The notes below the pieces were generated by a model. It was not told where the DNA came from and made no database searches. It was given only the letters and a program-made list of their open reading frames with translations. Positions 1-8,567 of a DNA stretch of 62,240 nt are shown in pieces. A program made the translations under genes and the position numbers. This stretch comes from Pokkaliibacter plantistimulans. Lineage in GTDB: Bacteria; Pseudomonadota; Gammaproteobacteria; Pseudomonadales; Balneatricaceae. How positions within the stretch are numbered: position 1 is the first letter of the stretch; every line of letters starts with the position of its first letter. Where the stretch lies: positions 1 to 62,240 of the forward strand of contig NZ_LAPT01000074.1 in assembly GCF_003194385.1 (NCBI RefSeq), in the 5' to 3' direction.

Positions 1-58
1 TCAGGCCATCCTGCCAGAGGGTTTATTGTTGCTGGAGTAGTCCGGTAGCGATGCGTTT

Positions 59-260
59 TAACAGGTCGTTGAAAATCTATCTGCGTTGCCGAATACCGCG
101 TCAAAAACAGGCTCACAGCCAAAGGCTGAACGTGCTTTAGCACGGCCCCGAAGGGGCGAGCGGAGCGAGTCAAATGCTCATTTAGTTCACTAAACTCCGC
201 TTTTTCGCCTGTTTTTTCCTTGTCTCGGCGGCCTCGATGACGTTTTTCAACAGCCTGTTA
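59..260. repeat. MITE-like intergenic repeat, full copy
   Basis: About 200 bp bounded by imperfect terminal inverted repeats. The left end is TAACAGGTCGTTGAAAA (59-75). The right end (243-260) reads TAACAGGCTGTTGAAAAA on the other strand. The interior holds short palindromic segments and no ORF. The left 40 bp recur at the far right edge of the window (62201-62240) with 37 of 40 identities, and a divergent relative lies at about 5192-5315. A non-autonomous element or intergenic repeat family is the likeliest reading. No target duplication was established. Confidence 0.7.
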
Positions 261-280
261 GGTAAGTGATAGGTTAACCG

Positions 281-292
281 TGATTTAAATCA
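281..292. promoter_or_regulatory. Palindrome TGATTTAAATCA upstream of bauA
   Basis: A perfect 12-bp palindrome in an AT-rich stretch about 110 bp before the bauA start. It could be an operator or part of a promoter. AT-rich palindromes also arise by chance, so this is tentative. Confidence 0.25.
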
Positions 293-404
293 TTTGAATT
301 TAATTAATCAATCGGCAGGTGCAGACTCGATTCACATAAGGCCATGAGATGGCTGACTAACAACCTCGCTTATTTACGCGCCATAGTTCGCACAGGTGAT
401 GACG

Positions 405-1736
405 ATGACTGATTACAACCGCTTGCCTACTCAGGAAGAACTGGAAGCTCACTGGATGCCTTACACCGGCAACCGTCAGTTCAAGAAAGATCCTCGCATC
501 ATCGTTGGCGCCAAAGGTGCCTATTTCACCGACGCCAAAGGTCGTCAGATTTTTGATGGTCTGTCAGGCCTGTGGACCTGTGGCGCGGGCCATTGCCGCC
601 CTGAAATCGCTGAGGCGGTCAGCAAGCAGATGCTGGAGCTGGACTATTCACCGGCGTTCCAGTTCGGTCACCCCAAATCATTCCAGCTGGCCAAGCGCAT
701 CCTCGACTTCATGCCTGACAACATGAAGCAGGTGTTCTTCACCGGTTCGGGTTCGGAGTCTGTCGATACCGCGCTGAAAATGGCCCGTGCCTACTGGCGC
801 AAGAAAGGCATGGCCACCAAGACCAAGCTGATTGGCCGCGTGCGTGGTTACCACGGGGTGAACTACGGCGGTATCAGCGTCGGTGGTATCGGTGCCAACC
901 GTGCCCTGTTCGGCCAGGTGCTGGATGCTGATCATCTGACCCACACTGCCATCCCTGAGAATCTGTTCAGCAAGGGTATGCCCGAGCATGGTGCGCATCT
1001 GGCCAACCAGCTGGAAGAGCTGGTCAGCCTGCATGACGCTTCCAACATTGCGGCGGTGATTGTCGAGCCGCTGGCCGGTTCTACGGGCGTGCTGCCTCCT
1101 CCTGTGGGCTATCTGCAGCGTCTGCGTGAAATCTGTGACAAGCACAACATCCTGCTGATTTTTGATGAAGTCATCACTGCGTTCGGCCGTATGGGTGCCA
1201 AAACCGGTTCTGAAGCGTTCGGCGTCAAGCCAGACATGATCACCTTCGCCAAGCAGGTCACCAACGGTGCCGTGCCCATGGGCGGTGTGGTGGTGAAAGG
1301 CGATATCTACCAGACCTTTATGGATAACGGTGGCCCCGAATACATGCTGGAACTGCCACACGGTTATACCTATTCCGCTCACCCTGTTGCCTGTGCTGCC
1401 GGTCTGGCCGCACTGGATCTGCTGGACAATGACAACCTGATCGCCCGTGCCAAAGAAATGGCGCCCATCTTCGAGAACGCCATTCACAGCCTGAAAGGCA
1501 GCAAGTACGTTGCCGACATCCGCAACTACGGTCTGGCCGCCGGTCTGACCATTGAGGCCGCCCCCGGTGAGCCTGCGCTGCGTCCTTATCAGATCGCCAT
1601 GAAGCTGTGGGACAAGGGCTTCTACGTGCGCTACGGCGGCGACACCATTCAGCTGGGTCTGCCGTTTATCGTTGAGCGCGATGAGATCGATCGTCTGATC
1701 AATGCCATGGGCGAAACCATCTCCGAACAGGCCTGA
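405..1736 (+). CDS. bauA: Beta-alanine (omega-amino acid):pyruvate aminotransferase
   Basis: Class III PLP-dependent aminotransferase of 443 residues, the usual length. It should move the amino group of beta-alanine to pyruvate, giving malonate semialdehyde and alanine in the cytoplasm. Long stretches match Pseudomonas BauA as I remember it, including AHWMP near the N terminus, SGLWTCGAGH, FFTGSGSE (PLP phosphate loop), IFDEVITAFGR, and AKQVTNGAVPMG with the Schiff-base lysine near residue 283. An upstream GTG (396) and ATG (399) are in frame. I chose ATG 405 because AGGTGA (394-399) sits 5 nt before it. mmsA follows 99 nt downstream, which supports a beta-alanine catabolic operon. Confidence 0.93.
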   Translation: MTDYNRLPTQEELEAHWMPYTGNRQFKKDPRIIVGAKGAYFTDAKGRQIFDGLSGLWTCGAGHCRPEIAEAVSKQMLELDYSPAFQFGHPKSFQLAKRILDFMPDNMKQVFFTGSGSESVDTALKMARAYWRKKGMATKTKLIGRVRGYHGVNYGGISVGGIGANRALFGQVLDADHLTHTAIPENLFSKGMPEHGAHLANQLEELVSLHDASNIAAVIVEPLAGSTGVLPPPVGYLQRLREICDKHNILLIFDEVITAFGRMGAKTGSEAFGVKPDMITFAKQVTNGAVPMGGVVVKGDIYQTFMDNGGPEYMLELPHGYTYSAHPVACAAGLAALDLLDNDNLIARAKEMAPIFENAIHSLKGSKYVADIRNYGLAAGLTIEAAPGEPALRPYQIAMKLWDKGFYVRYGGDTIQLGLPFIVERDEIDRLINAMGETISEQA

Positions 1737-1835
1737 TTGATCGGAGCCGGAGGGTGCGACCACCCGGCTCCGTTTAACCCGAATTCGAGTAAAGAAATGC
1801 TGACGGCAGTGGAGCGCTGCCGAACGAGGAATACC

Positions 1836-3329
1836 ATGACCAAGATTCACGGACACTACATCAACGGCGCGTTTGTTCAGGACGAAGGCCGCACTCAGGC
1901 CGTTTACAATCCCGCGCTGGGCGAAGTGTCATCTCAGCTGGCGCTGGCCTCCAAAGAAACCGTTGAAGAAGCCATCGCTGCAGCCAAGGCGGCTTTCCCG
2001 GCCTGGCGCAACACTCCGCCGCTGAAGCGTGCTCAGGTGATGTTCCGCTTCAAGATGCTGCTGGAAGAGCACGCTGATGAAATCTGTGCGCTGATCACGG
2101 CCGAGCATGGCAAGGTGCTGGATGACGCCAGAGGCGAATTGCAGCGCGGCATCGAAGTGGTGGAGTACGCCTGTGGTATTCCTGAACTGCTGAAAGGCGA
2201 GCACAGCAAGAATGCTGGCCCGGCCATTGATTCCTGGAGCGAGTTCCAGCCGCTGGGTGTGGTGGCGGGTATCACTCCGTTCAACTTCCCGGCAATGGTG
2301 CCTATGTGGATGTACCCCATGGCCATTGCCTGCGGTAACACCTTTGTACTGAAGCCCTCAGAGCGTTGCCCCAGCGCGCCACTGTTTATCGCCAAGCTGC
2401 TGGAGCAGGCCGGTCTGCCGAAGGGAGTCTTCAACGTTGTTAACGGTGACAAGCTGGCAGTCGATACCCTGCTGACCGACAAGCGTGTTCAGGCTGTCAG
2501 CTTTGTGGGCTCAACGCCGATTGCTGAATACATCTACGCAACCGGTACTGCCAACGGCAAACGTGTGCAGGCGCTGGGTGGTGCTAAAAACCACGCCATC
2601 ATCATGCCGGATGCCGATATCGACAACGCCGTCAACGCACTGATGGGCGCGGCTTATGGCTCCTGTGGCGAGCGCTGCATGGCCATTTCTGTCGCGGTCT
2701 GCGTGGGTGACGAGGTGGCTGATGCGGTGGTAGGCAAGCTGAAAACCCATCTGTCCACCATGCGTGTTGGCCCCGGTACTGACGTCAGTAACGCTATGGG
2801 CCCGATCATTACCGCCCAGCAGCTGGAAAAAGTGCGTGGCTACGTTGCTTCTGGTGTCGAGCAGGGCGCGACACTGGTAGTGGATGGCCGTGACATCAAG
2901 GTGCCAGGCCATGAGACTGGTTTCTTTATCGGCGGCTGCCTGTTCGACAACGTCACCACCGACATGACCATTTATCAGGAAGAGATTTTTGGCCCGGTAC
3001 TGTGCGTGGTGCGCGTCAAATCCATGCAGGAAGCCATGAACCTGATTGATGAGCATGAATACGGTAACGGCACCTGCCTGTTTACCCGTGATGGTGAAGC
3101 AGCCCGTTACTTCACCGACAACATCAATGTCGGCATGGTCGGCGTCAACGTGCCGCTGCCTGTGCCCGTGGCTTACCACAGCTTCGGTGGCTGGAAACGT
3201 TCACTGTTCGGTGATCTTTCTGCCTACGGCCCCGATTCTATCCGCTTCTACACCCGTCGTAAGACAGTGACTCAGCGCTGGCCTTCCAGCGGTGTGCGTG
3301 AGGGAATGCAGTTCTCCTTCCCAAGCTAA
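1836..3329 (+). CDS. mmsA: (Methyl)malonate-semialdehyde dehydrogenase, CoA-acylating
   Basis: Aldehyde dehydrogenase superfamily, 497 residues. It converts malonate semialdehyde (or methylmalonate semialdehyde from valine) with CoA and NAD+ to acetyl-CoA (or propionyl-CoA). The MMSDH subfamily signature [11 protein letters not shown] places the catalytic Cys at about residue 281. [20 protein letters not shown] and EEIFGPVL are also present. The frame stays open back to the bauA stop, but ATG 1836 is the likely start: it is preceded by GAGGA (1826-1830) and begins the conserved N terminus. Next to bauA it probably acts as BauC, taking beta-alanine-derived malonate semialdehyde to acetyl-CoA. 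A role in valine breakdown cannot be excluded. Confidence 0.92.
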   Translation: MTKIHGHYINGAFVQDEGRTQAVYNPALGEVSSQLALASKETVEEAIAAAKAAFPAWRNTPPLKRAQVMFRFKMLLEEHADEICALITAEHGKVLDDARGELQRGIEVVEYACGIPELLKGEHSKNAGPAIDSWSEFQPLGVVAGITPFNFPAMVPMWMYPMAIACGNTFVLKPSERCPSAPLFIAKLLEQAGLPKGVFNVVNGDKLAVDTLLTDKRVQAVSFVGSTPIAEYIYATGTANGKRVQALGGAKNHAIIMPDADIDNAVNALMGAAYGSCGERCMAISVAVCVGDEVADAVVGKLKTHLSTMRVGPGTDVSNAMGPIITAQQLEKVRGYVASGVEQGATLVVDGRDIKVPGHETGFFIGGCLFDNVTTDMTIYQEEIFGPVLCVVRVKSMQEAMNLIDEHEYGNGTCLFTRDGEAARYFTDNINVGMVGVNVPLPVPVAYHSFGGWKRSLFGDLSAYGPDSIRFYTRRKTVTQRWPSSGVREGMQFSFPS

Positions 3330-3336
3330 GATTTAA

Positions 3337-3366
3337 AAAAGGCCTTTCCATTTGGAAAGGCCTTTT
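3337..3366 (+). terminator. Rho-independent terminator after mmsA
   Basis: Perfect 14-bp stem (3337-3350 with 3353-3366), a 2-nt loop and a stem ending in TTTT, directly after the mmsA stop. It closes the bauA-mmsA unit. Confidence 0.85.
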
Positions 3367-3550
3367 GCGTATGCTGGCCGCCATTGCGGCTTTTGCTTTT
3401 GATCGACCCGATGAGCAGCCATAGAGCTGAATGCGATTACTACAACATGCCCGCTTGAACTAATCCGTGAGCGGCTGGGATAGCCAACTGAATCCTGGCT
3501 CGCAGCTTGCAAATACCCCTGAAAAGCAGGGGAATCAGAGGGAATTTGTC

Positions 3551-4810
3551 ATGAATCAGCAGGTTAAGATCGACTCCATCAGCAGTATCACCATCAACGG
3601 CGAGCGTCTCTGGCAGTCGCTGATGGATCTGGCCCAGATCGGCGCCACCGCCAAGGGTGGTGTCAAGCGTCTGGCGCTGACCGAGCTGGATAAGCAGGCC
3701 CGTGATCTGTTCGTGCAGTGGTGCACCGAAGCGGGCTGTTCCATCACCGTGGATCAGGTCGGCAATATCTTTGCCCGTCGCCCCGGCAACAATCCTGAAC
3801 TTCCCCCCATCATGACCGGCAGCCATATCGATACCCAGCCCACCGGCGGTAAGTTCGACGGGTGTTTCGGGGTCATGGCCGGGCTGGAAGTGATTCGCAC
3901 GCTGAATGACTACAACATCCAGACTGACGCGCCGGTTGAGGTGGTGGTGTGGACCAATGAAGAAGGCTCACGCTATGCCCCCTGTATGATGGGCTCGGGC
4001 GTCTACATGGGTAAATTCACTCTGGAAGACACCCTGGCCAAAGTAGATATCGAGGGCCTGAGCGTTGGCGATGAATTGAAGAAAATCGGTTATGCCGGTA
4101 CGGCTGCGGTCGGTCAGCCACAGGTGGGCGCCTATTTTGAGGCGCACATCGAACAGGGGCCGATTCTTGAGGCCGAAGAGAAAACCATCGGTGTGGTCAT
4201 CGGTGCGCTGGGGCAGAAGTGGTTTGATCTGACCATCACCGGTGTTGAAGCCCATGCGGGCCCCACGCCGATGAACCTGCGCAAGGACGCTCTGCTGGGC
4301 GCGGCGGAAGTGACTCAGGCTGTCAATCGCATCGCCAATCAGTTTGCTCCTCATGGTCGCGGTACTGTGGGCTGCCTGCGGGTTCACCCAGGCTCACGCA
4401 ACGTGATCCCCGGTGCGGTAGAAATGACCATCGATTTCCGTCATCTCGACGATGCCGATCTGAATGCCATGGTGTCTGCGCTGAAGGGTGTGCTGTCGAA
4501 ACTGGAAGGGGATGGCCTGACCGTCGAGCTGACGCCCACCGCTGATTTCCCGGTATGTAACTTCAATAAAGACTGTATCGAAGCCGTTCGTATCGGTGCT
4601 GAAGCGATCAAGATGCCCTATATGGAAATCGTCAGTGGTGCTGGCCATGACGCTATTTTCCTGGCGGAAGTCGCGCCCGCCGGGATGATCTTCGTACCCT
4701 GCGAAAATGGTATCAGCCATAACGAAATCGAGAATGCCAAGATGGAAGATCTGGCGGCCGGTGGCACGGTGTTGTTCCATGCCATGCTGGATCGTGCCAA
4801 GGTGGTATGA
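3551..4810 (+). CDS. Zn-dependent N-carbamoyl-amino-acid amidohydrolase (beta-ureidopropionase type)
   Basis: M20-family amidase of 419 residues, typical of the carbamoylase/beta-ureidopropionase/allantoate amidohydrolase group. Metal-binding signatures are GSHIDTQPTGGKFDG (His and bridging Asp), WTNEEGSRY (Glu pair), HIEQGP and SGAGHDA (late His). Likely reaction: hydrolysis of an N-carbamoyl amino acid to the free amino acid, CO2 and ammonia. Position after bauA-mmsA suggests N-carbamoyl-beta-alanine, the last intermediate of reductive pyrimidine degradation, but allantoate or L-carbamoyl amino acids are possible. Start ATG 3551 has AGAGGGA 7 nt upstream; the longer frame from 3467 has no support. 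A terminator separates it from mmsA, so it has its own promoter. Confidence 0.85.
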   Translation: MNQQVKIDSISSITINGERLWQSLMDLAQIGATAKGGVKRLALTELDKQARDLFVQWCTEAGCSITVDQVGNIFARRPGNNPELPPIMTGSHIDTQPTGGKFDGCFGVMAGLEVIRTLNDYNIQTDAPVEVVVWTNEEGSRYAPCMMGSGVYMGKFTLEDTLAKVDIEGLSVGDELKKIGYAGTAAVGQPQVGAYFEAHIEQGPILEAEEKTIGVVIGALGQKWFDLTITGVEAHAGPTPMNLRKDALLGAAEVTQAVNRIANQFAPHGRGTVGCLRVHPGSRNVIPGAVEMTIDFRHLDDADLNAMVSALKGVLSKLEGDGLTVELTPTADFPVCNFNKDCIEAVRIGAEAIKMPYMEIVSGAGHDAIFLAEVAPAGMIFVPCENGISHNEIENAKMEDLAAGGTVLFHAMLDRAKVV

Positions 4811-4850
4811 CGCTTTTAAATGTGATTTGAAGTCGTAGTTATTTTTTATC

Positions 4851-4871
4851 GAAGGGCCTGTCTGGCCCTTC
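4851..4871 (+). terminator. Possible terminator after the amidohydrolase
   Basis: Stem GAAGGGCC/GGCCCTTC with a 5-nt loop, 40 bp after the stop. The T-tract behind it is poor, but T-rich sequence precedes it. Confidence 0.45.
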
Positions 4872-5103
4872 GTTGCATTTCGAGTTTTCCCGCCTGTTCT
4901 GCCTGCCTTTTCCCCTTCATGTTGTCCCTTTGATCTCAAGGGGTCGTACTCCGCTACGGCAGATTTGCCGATTTTTCTGAGTCGGGTACCCGGTTTTTGT
5001 TCTGGATACGCACTCTGGTTGCCGTGAACCGACGCATTTTCCCTTACAGTAGGAATTAATACTTGAATTTTATAGTTAGATCACTAAATATAGTTTTCTA
5101 ATT

Positions 5104-5164
5104 AATTCCGGACGGAAGAAGCTGGCTGGTTAATCTGCCACCGTGCTCTCGCCCGGAATTTTTT
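5104..5164 (+). ncRNA. Candidate structured RNA or long attenuator
   Basis: Nested helices are visible: AATTCCGG (5104-5111) with CCGGAATT (5153-5160), ACGG (5112-5115) with CCGT (5141-5144), and TGGC (5123-5126) with GCCA (5137-5140). Four more Ts follow the outer stem. The preceding 50 bp are AT-rich and promoter-like. This could be a small RNA with a built-in terminator or a leader element of the BCCT gene 300 bp downstream. It matches no RNA family I can name. Confidence 0.35.
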
Positions 5165-5191
5165 GTTCTGGCCCCGCCTGGCTGCCATCAG

Positions 5192-5315
5192 CAGGCTGTT
5201 GAAAAGTGTTGTCTAAGCCGTCGAAGCCATTAGCCGTTGAAGCAAAGGCATGCCTCAAGGCGCAAGAGACGGGTAACAAGCGGCGTGTAGTGCGCTAAGC
5301 GAGCAGGGATTCGGT
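5192..5315. repeat. Divergent relative of the 59-260 repeat
   Basis: Starts with CAGGCTGTTGAAAA, the same terminal motif as the right end of the 59-260 copy. It keeps recognisable similarity further in: AGCGG..TAGTG..CTAA..GAGCA here against AGCGG..TAGTG..CTAA..GAGCA on the reverse strand of copy 1. It lies in the opposite orientation to copy 1 and is degenerate. The right boundary is uncertain. Confidence 0.45.
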
Positions 5316-5459
5316 CTGTTAACTCCTTTCCAGAGTGATCAGGCGGCTACTCTGAGCCGGTGTCTGACGCCGTATTGCAAAACGCTGATCGATGTTCATC
5401 AGCCTGCCAGGGCAACACCGCGCGGTGGTGAAGTTTTATCCTGCAAGGAAAGGTGATTT

Positions 5460-7442
5460 ATGAGCTTGAGGCTTCCCGCCAACAGCAAAATCAATCCGCC
5501 GGTATTCTTTGGTTCGGCGTTCCTGATCTTAGTGTTGGTGGCCTATGCTGCCGCGTTCCCTGAGGCAGCGCAGTCGCTGTTCAAGGGCGTTCAGGCATCC
5601 ATTATCGATAACGCAGGCTGGTTCTATGTACTGGCTGTGGCGATCTTCCTGATTTTTGTGACCTATCTCGGTCTGTCACGTCATGGTGACATCAAGCTGG
5701 GGCCGGACCATTCCGAGCCGGATTACAGCTATACCTCCTGGTTTGCCATGCTGTTTTCCGCAGGCATGGGGATCGGTCTGATGTTCTTCGGTGTGGCTGA
5801 ACCGGTCATGCATTTTCTCGCGCCACCGGTGGGTGAGGGCGGTACGGTGGAAGCTGCGCAGGAGGCCATGCGCCTGACGTTTTTCCACTGGGGCCTGCAC
5901 GCCTGGGCGATCTATGCCGTCGTGGCGCTGATTCTGGCGTATTTCAGCTTCCGTCACCGTCTGCCGCTGACCCTGCGCTCGGCGCTGTATCCTATTATTG
6001 GTGACCGGATTTATGGCCCTATCGGCCATGCGGTGGATATTTTTGCCATTCTGGGAACCGTGCTGGGTGTGGCCACATCGCTGGGCTACGGCGTACTGCA
6101 GGTGAACTCCGGCCTGCACCATGTCTTTGGTCTGCCGGAAAGTACGCCGGTGCAGATCGTCCTGATTGTCTGCATTACCGCACTGGCGACGCTGTCGGTG
6201 GTGTCCGGGCTGGATACCGGTATCCGCCGTCTGTCCGAGCTGAATCTCGGGCTGGCGGTACTGCTGTTGCTCTTTATTCTGATCCTCGGCCCGACGGCGC
6301 TGTTGCTGAAAACCTTTGTGCAGAACACCGGCAGCTATCTGTCGGATATCGTCGATAAGACCTTCAACCTTTACGCCTACAAACCCAACGACTGGATTGG
6401 TGGCTGGACCCTGTTCTACTGGGGCTGGTGGATTGCCTGGTCACCCTTTGTCGGGATGTTTATAGCCCGGATTTCCCGTGGTCGTACCATTCGTCAGTTT
6501 GTCCTGGGCGTACTGTTTGTACCGGCAGGTTTCACCCTGATGTGGATGACGGTGTTCGGCAATACGGCTATCCATATGATCCTTGATCAGGGGCTTAACA
6601 GCCTCGGTGAAACCGTCAACAACAACACCGCACTGGCTCTGTTTGCCTTCCTTGAGCAGTTTCCGTTTTCCGGCTTCCTGTCGGTGCTGGCGACCATCAT
6701 GGTGGTGGTGTTCTTCGTGACCTCGTCTGATTCAGGCTCGATGGTGGTGGATATGCTGGCATCAGGCGGTGATGACAATACGCCGATCTGGCAGCGGGTG
6801 TTCTGGGCCAGCACCGAAGGCATTGTGGCGATTGCGCTGTTGCTGGCCGGTGGCCTGAGTGCTTTGCAAACCGCGACCATCGTCAGTGCGCTGCCCTTTG
6901 CCGCAATTCTGCTGGTGGCCTGTTATGGCCTGCACAAGGCGCTGATTCTGGACAGCACCAAACGTGCTGCCGTGCAGACCTCGCTGAGTGCGCCTGCACC
7001 GCTGGGCGGTATTCCGGCCAGTAAAGCCCTGACCTGGAAGCAGCGTATCAAGACTATTTCCAGCTTCCCCAACCGCGATGAAGTGCGGGGTTTCCTCAAG
7101 CAGGACGTTGAACCTGTGCTGCGGGAAATGGCGGAGGAATATCAGGCGCAGGGCTACGAGGTCGAGGTGAAGGTAAAGGATGACCGTATTGCTCTGGCAG
7201 TGCAGCACGGTGAAGAAATGGACTTTATCTACGGTGTGCGTGCTCGTCCTTATGTGCCGCCGTCATTCCTGCTGACTGAAACGCGCGAGCAGGAAGAGAA
7301 GCGCCGCTACTTCCGTGCCGAGGTGTTCCTCAGCGAAGGCGGGCAGAACTACGATGTGTATGGCTACACCCGTGACCATATCATCAGTGATGTGCTCGAC
7401 AAGTATGAGAAGCACATGCACTTCCTGCAGCTGGTGCGGTAG
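5460..7442 (+). CDS. BCCT-family transporter, BetT-like (choline/betaine)
   Basis: 660-residue betaine/choline/carnitine transporter of the inner membrane with about 12 membrane segments up to roughly residue 500. The family hallmark lies near residues 315-345: GWTLFYWGWWIAWSPF with the aromatic cage tryptophans, followed by ISRGRTIRQF. FSAGMGIGLMFFGVAEP is also typical. The hydrophilic tail of about 150 residues, including a charged stretch around EYQAQGYEVEVKVKDDRIALAV, resembles the osmosensing C terminus of BetT-type carriers. ATG 5460 has AAGGAAAGG just upstream. Choline is the best substrate guess. Proximity to beta-alanine genes leaves open a related zwitterion. Confidence 0.85.
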   Translation: MSLRLPANSKINPPVFFGSAFLILVLVAYAAAFPEAAQSLFKGVQASIIDNAGWFYVLAVAIFLIFVTYLGLSRHGDIKLGPDHSEPDYSYTSWFAMLFSAGMGIGLMFFGVAEPVMHFLAPPVGEGGTVEAAQEAMRLTFFHWGLHAWAIYAVVALILAYFSFRHRLPLTLRSALYPIIGDRIYGPIGHAVDIFAILGTVLGVATSLGYGVLQVNSGLHHVFGLPESTPVQIVLIVCITALATLSVVSGLDTGIRRLSELNLGLAVLLLLFILILGPTALLLKTFVQNTGSYLSDIVDKTFNLYAYKPNDWIGGWTLFYWGWWIAWSPFVGMFIARISRGRTIRQFVLGVLFVPAGFTLMWMTVFGNTAIHMILDQGLNSLGETVNNNTALALFAFLEQFPFSGFLSVLATIMVVVFFVTSSDSGSMVVDMLASGGDDNTPIWQRVFWASTEGIVAIALLLAGGLSALQTATIVSALPFAAILLVACYGLHKALILDSTKRAAVQTSLSAPAPLGGIPASKALTWKQRIKTISSFPNRDEVRGFLKQDVEPVLREMAEEYQAQGYEVEVKVKDDRIALAVQHGEEMDFIYGVRARPYVPPSFLLTETREQEEKRRYFRAEVFLSEGGQNYDVYGYTRDHIISDVLDKYEKHMHFLQLVR

Positions 7443-7473
7443 TTAAAAGGCGGGCTGGTTCACGTCCCGTAAA

Positions 7474-7509
7474 AGCACAACAGGCGACCCTTGGGTCGCC
7501 TGTTGTGCT
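7474..7509. terminator. Bidirectional terminator between convergent genes
   Basis: Perfect 17-bp stem (7474-7490 with 7493-7509) and a 2-nt loop between the BCCT gene (+) and the gene at 7556-8326 (-). Read on the minus strand, CTTTT follows the stem. On the plus strand the T-tract is weak. Confidence 0.65.
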
Positions 7510-7555
7510 GATAGCCGGTGGCCGGTGGCAGCAATTGGCACTGCCACCCTGCTGA

Positions 7556-8326
7556 TTACAGCCGCTCTTTGGCCGTCACGTAACGCCACTGCTCGCTCGG
7601 CAGCTTGCCCATGGACGTACCGCCAAGGCGGATGCGTTTGATACTGAGCACCTGCAAGCCCACGCTTTCACACATAAAACGCAGCTGACCGGGTTCGGGC
7701 GCCTTGATGGCAAAACGCAGACGGTTCTCGCTCTGCCAGCTGATCTTGGCTCTGGGCAGGGCTTTACCACGCATATTCATACCGTGATTCAGCTTACGCA
7801 GCACAAAGGCATTGACGTCATCTTCGCCGGGATCGATGCGGGAGCGGTCGTCACTGACTTCTATCACATATTCCTGCTCGATCTTGCCCGCATCTTCAGT
7901 GGCCTTGCGCACGGTGCGCCAGTCCTGACTGAACAGCGCCAGACCACTGGCGCCTTCCTGCAAGGGCAGCAGATATGTCTGTTTGGTGAAGTGTTTGCGC
8001 AGGGCGAAGACGCCTGAATTGTCTTCTGCCCACTGGTTTTCCAGAATCAGCAGCGACATGGCAAGACCGCCAGTGGGCGAGCTGCTCAGCTCGGCGGGCA
8101 GGTTCATGATCAGGGTGGCAGGCTCGATGGGTGTCAGGTTGGCATCGGGGTGCAGCTCAACCTGCTGATCTTCAATCTTGAAGTAGGGCTCATCGATGAC
8201 CTTGCCGTTCACCAGTACCCAGCCACCTTCAATATACTGTTCGGCCTCGCGCCGGGAGCAGGGCACCAGCGCCATGACCACTTTGGACAGGCGGGTAGGG
8301 GCGTTGTTTTCAGTATCGGCAGACAT
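7556..8326 (-). CDS. Pseudouridine-synthase-like protein with S4 domain, catalytic Asp missing
   Basis: 256 residues in the fold order of RsuA/RluB/RluF enzymes: an N-terminal S4 RNA-binding domain (RLSKVVMALVPCSRREAEQYIEGGWVLVNG) followed by a synthase-like domain. Family members carry GRLDxx(T/S)xGLL with the catalytic Asp. Here the aligned segment reads LPLQEGASGLALFSQD (about residues 120-135), so Gln replaces the Asp. The late motif VLSIKRIRLG is kept. It may bind rRNA without making pseudouridine, or use another residue. In-frame GTG 8338 is possible. I prefer ATG 8326, which begins MSADTENN, though neither start has a strong ribosome site. Confidence 0.75.
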   Translation of the reverse strand: MSADTENNAPTRLSKVVMALVPCSRREAEQYIEGGWVLVNGKVIDEPYFKIEDQQVELHPDANLTPIEPATLIMNLPAELSSSPTGGLAMSLLILENQWAEDNSGVFALRKHFTKQTYLLPLQEGASGLALFSQDWRTVRKATEDAGKIEQEYVIEVSDDRSRIDPGEDDVNAFVLRKLNHGMNMRGKALPRAKISWQSENRLRFAIKAPEPGQLRFMCESVGLQVLSIKRIRLGGTSMGKLPSEQWRYVTAKERL

Positions 8327-8460
8327 GGCAGGGCTCACGCAGTAGTCGGAAAGTCAGCCATTGTACTCCGAGTTGCGGCAGGTACCGATCAAAAAAGGCA
8401 GGAGGGCTCGCCCGGGCGCAGCGAACGTGTTCACGATCTGAGTGTTACAGGTTTTTTCAC

Positions 8461-8488
8461 TCGACTGTCGTGACCTGGCTGGTATCAT
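8461..8488 (+). promoter_or_regulatory. Candidate promoter of the NCS2 permease gene
   Basis: TCGACT (8461-8466) and TATCAT (8483-8488) with a 16-bp spacer make a plausible sigma-70 promoter 80 bp before the permease start. It lies just upstream of an inverted repeat at 8504-8521. Confidence 0.35.
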
Positions 8489-8503
8489 GCGCGGTCTGAA
8501 ATT

Positions 8504-8521
8504 TGACCATCTGGTTGGTCA
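8504..8521. promoter_or_regulatory. Inverted repeat TGACCA-N6-TGGTCA upstream of the NCS2 gene
   Basis: A 6+6 bp perfect inverted repeat about 15 bp downstream of the proposed -10 and 46 bp before the permease start. This is where a repressor of the TetR or GntR type could block transcription. The half-site resembles the TTGACCA half of RutR operators, but the spacing differs from that consensus. Confidence 0.35.
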
Positions 8522-8567
8522 GGTTTTTGCCTGTCCGCCTGAGCCCACTCTGGAGTTGTGAAAAACG

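Larger units (their letters stand above)
1..404. other. Intergenic region left of bauA
   Basis: No gene is visible here. The segment holds a MITE-like repeat (59-260), a 12-bp palindrome (281-292) and an AT-rich stretch (about 281-315) that probably carries the bauA promoter. The first 58 bases show nothing recognisable. Confidence 0.6.
4811..5459. other. Long intergenic region before the BCCT gene
   Basis: About 650 bp without a convincing gene. It contains a weak terminator hairpin (4851-4871), an AT-rich promoter-like stretch (about 5050-5106), a compact stem structure ending in Ts (5104-5164) and a divergent relative of the 59-260 repeat (about 5192-5315). The remainder shows nothing recognisable. 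Confidence 0.6.

Noticed and set aside
678-1856. 392-codon open frame on the minus strand opposite bauA
   Set aside because: Complete overlap with the strongly recognised bauA; the translation is low-complexity and His/Gln-rich, as expected of an antisense shadow.
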